Shown here: positions 42,953 through 43,234 of the stretch, one piece after another
Layout: each line of letters begins with the position of its first letter
Position numbering within the stretch: position 1 is the stretch's first letter
DNA from: a virus
IMG/VR virus record: IMGVR_UViG_3300046168_000053
Location: 1 to 43,234 of that record
Direction: 5' to 3' (one strand)
DNA length: 43,234 nucleotides
Position numbers and translations under genes: made by a program
The notes under the pieces: generated by a model
The model's input: only the letters and a program-made list of their open reading frames with translations
Database searches by the model: none
Told to the model about the DNA's origin: nothing

Positions 42953-43234
42953 GCGTAATCCTTTGTAATTGATGCGAGATTACCATCTCCATCATAAGTA
43001 AATGTTTTTGTAAGTTCAGTTACGCTTGATCCATCTTTGACCACAATTTTAGTAAGCAAACCATTCGTATATGTGAATGATTTTGTTTGCACTAAATTTG
43101 ATTTAGAAGATGTAGACCATGTATTAATTTCCGAAACTATTCCATTAGTATGGGTGGTCTCTGAATAACTATCTACCCCACCACCAGACTCTAGGGTAGA
43201 TACCCTAGAACCTAGTGATTTAAATTCAGTACCT
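42949..43234 (-). CDS. 3' part of junction-spanning fibre/collar protein (partial)
   Basis: Open from the window edge to a TGA at 42949-42951. Beginning with the second base it reads GTEFKSLGSRVSTLESGGGV and ends ITKDYA. It has YTNGLLTKIVVKDGSSV and FTYDGDGNLASITKDY, beta-hairpin elements like those in RHS/YD-type repeats. It continues upstream in frame from 1-35 if the window is circular. The stop overlaps the ATG of the fibre gene at 42952. Confidence 0.75.
   Translation of the reverse strand, partial: GTEFKSLGSRVSTLESGGGVDSYSETTHTNGIVSEINTWSTSSKSNLVQTKSFTYTNGLLTKIVVKDGSSVTELTKTFTYDGDGNLASITKDYA

Noticed and set aside
1-43234. Genes on the plus strand
   Set aside because: All longer plus-strand open frames lie opposite well-supported minus-strand genes and have no ribosome sites or family motifs.

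Overview
The window is a bacteriophage genome, tailed and most probably short-tailed. Every gene I can support lies on the minus strand, so it is read from high to low coordinates. The base composition is AT-rich, and genes are packed with ATGA, GTGA or TAATG start/stop overlaps. The two ends belong together. A start codon at 33-35 on the minus strand runs off position 1 and continues in frame at 43234 as one 106-residue protein, whose N-terminus resembles that of the neighbouring gene at 35-604. I therefore read the window as one complete circular, or circularly permuted, genome of about 43.2 kb. I see no tail sheath and no tape-measure protein. A short neck/nozzle set followed by four large internal-virion-type proteins points to a podovirus. 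An integrase next to a copy of the 3' half of a tRNA-Cys gene says it is, or was, temperate. The host cannot be named from the sequence.

Layout in transcription order. 26.8-20.6 kb is the early/replication block: small genes, attP and integrase, Holliday-junction-resolvase-like nuclease, ERF annealing protein, a 3'-5' exonuclease with circularly permuted motifs, SSB-like protein, an initiator carrying its own origin, and a DnaC-like loader. There is no phage polymerase or helicase, so the phage probably recruits the host replisome as lambda O/P does. 20.6-16.1 kb holds the probable small terminase, small genes, a possible nuclease and the large terminase. 16.06-15.80 kb is a non-coding stretch with five perfect inverted repeats. 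15.8-12.3 kb is a cassette of small genes plus a SprT-like metalloprotein, unusually placed between terminase and portal. 12.25-0 kb, continuing over the join to 40.5 kb, encodes portal, metallophosphoesterase, scaffold, capsid, neck/tail proteins, a possible lysis pair and fibres. 40.5-27.3 kb encodes coiled-coil and membrane-active internal virion proteins and a roughly 2,470-residue polyvalent-type protein with a zincin motif.

The strongest unusual observations are these. (1) An apparent replication origin lies inside the initiator gene: eleven copies of a 9-bp motif next to a 47-bp pure A/T run, the same layout as lambda ori inside gene O, but with a ribbon-helix-helix domain. (2) An exonuclease has its DEDD motifs in the order II-III-I. 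(3) Four copies of a two-part upstream module precede gene clusters. (4) The palindrome GTTTAAAC is strongly over-represented. (5) There is a dense hairpin cluster after the terminase gene.

The sequence also has ten one-base frame breaks, in capsid, terminase, integrase, the polyvalent protein, tail fibre (four), a fibre N-domain gene and one small gene. Several sit in short homopolymers and each gene becomes full length when corrected. I treat them as probable sequencing/assembly indels and annotate the genes as single units, but real mutation cannot be excluded.
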